The notes beneath the pieces were generated by a model. That model made no database searches. It saw only the letters and a list, made by a program, of their open reading frames with translations, and was not told the origin of the DNA. DNA of 5,380 bases from Actinomycetota bacterium. GTDB taxonomy: Bacteria; Actinomycetota; Acidimicrobiia; Acidimicrobiales; JAFATL01. A program made the position numbers and the translations under genes. The stretch is from the NCBI GenBank assembly GCA_019243975.1, contig JAFATL010000283.1:1-5380 (forward strand), given 5' to 3'. Position 1 is the first letter of the stretch. Each line of letters opens with the position of its first letter. Positions 5,172-5,380 of the stretch are shown in pieces.

Positions 5172-5380
5172 GTGCTCATCGTGACCGGCAGTGTCCGCGT
5201 TCGTCCCGATCACCTCCAGCGTGCGCTCGAGCTCAGTCTGGAGCACGTTCGACGATCGCGGACCGAGCCGGGATGCTTGTTGCACTCTGTTCATCACGAT
5301 GCAGAAGATCCGCATCGGCTCGTGTTCCTCGAACACTGGGCGGACACAAGCGCGCTGCGAGCACACTTCGAGGTTCCGGC
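5172..5380 (+). CDS. ABM-domain (YgiN-like) small monooxygenase, 3' partial
   Basis: From GTG 5172 the frame stays open to the window edge (69 codons). It reads VLIVTGSVRVRPDHLQRALE, then a helix with EHVRRSRTEPGCLLHSVHHD, EDPHRLVFLEHWAD and LRAHFEVP. This beta-alpha-beta pattern, with the EPGC turn, an H..D..DP stretch, the E.W strand end and the L..H motif, is that of the antibiotic biosynthesis monooxygenase (ABM) superfamily. These are dimeric ferredoxin-like proteins of about 100 residues. Known members oxidise quinols or polyketides or degrade haem; many are uncharacterised, so no substrate is claimed. About 30 residues are probably missing beyond the window. The gene is divergent from the small membrane-protein gene. 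Confidence 0.8.
   Translation, partial: MLIVTGSVRVRPDHLQRALELSLEHVRRSRTEPGCLLHSVHHDAEDPHRLVFLEHWADTSALRAHFEVP

Noticed and set aside
4855..5184. 109-codon plus-strand frame overlapping the small membrane protein
   Set aside because: Its translation shows no membrane segment or motif, while the opposite strand encodes a clear membrane span and the ABM start lies in another frame.

Overview
The window is high-GC DNA (about 70 % or more in the main genes) with strongly G/C-ending codons, GTG starts and few Shine-Dalgarno sequences. It contains a small BldC-type MerR regulator, a family typical of Actinobacteria, and a large MalT/SARP-like ATPase. I infer an actinobacterium, possibly a poorly characterised lineage such as Acidimicrobiia. 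The exact taxon cannot be read from the sequence.

Layout, left to right. (1) 1-2637 (+): the C-terminal 878 residues of a large signal-transduction ATPase, an AAA/STAND NTPase followed by a long helical TPR-like region; its start lies outside the window. (2) 2601-3332 (-): an OmpR/PhoB-type response regulator, tail-to-tail with gene 1 and overlapping it by 37 bp. A 14-bp perfect palindrome lies inside the overlap. (3) A compact divergent control region at about 3333-3510. (4) 3463-3720 (+): a BldC-like DNA-binding protein. (5) 3783-4694 (+): an alpha/beta hydrolase with an intact catalytic triad and a likely leaderless promoter. (6) 4695-4761: a convergent gap with an 8-bp-stem hairpin. (7) 4762-5067, or up to 5160 (-): a small single-span membrane protein of unknown function. 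(8) 5172-5380 (+): the start of an antibiotic-biosynthesis-monooxygenase (ABM) domain protein, cut by the window edge. The last 350 bases or so are less GC-rich than the rest.

Three of the first four complete or partial genes are regulatory (ATPase regulator, response regulator, BldC-like protein). No histidine kinase is adjacent, so the response regulator looks like an orphan within this window. The hydrolase and the ABM protein are probably independent small metabolic or detoxification genes. I see no CRISPR array, transposon, RNA gene, phage module or defence system.

The most unusual structure is in the divergent control region. On each strand a Shine-Dalgarno sequence precedes a very short, Trp-containing reading frame whose TGA stop overlaps a GTG start candidate of the regulator (GTGA). 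On the response-regulator side the Shine-Dalgarno cannot serve the regulator's own frame, so a coupled leader peptide is a real possibility there. On the bldC side a simpler in-frame start exists.
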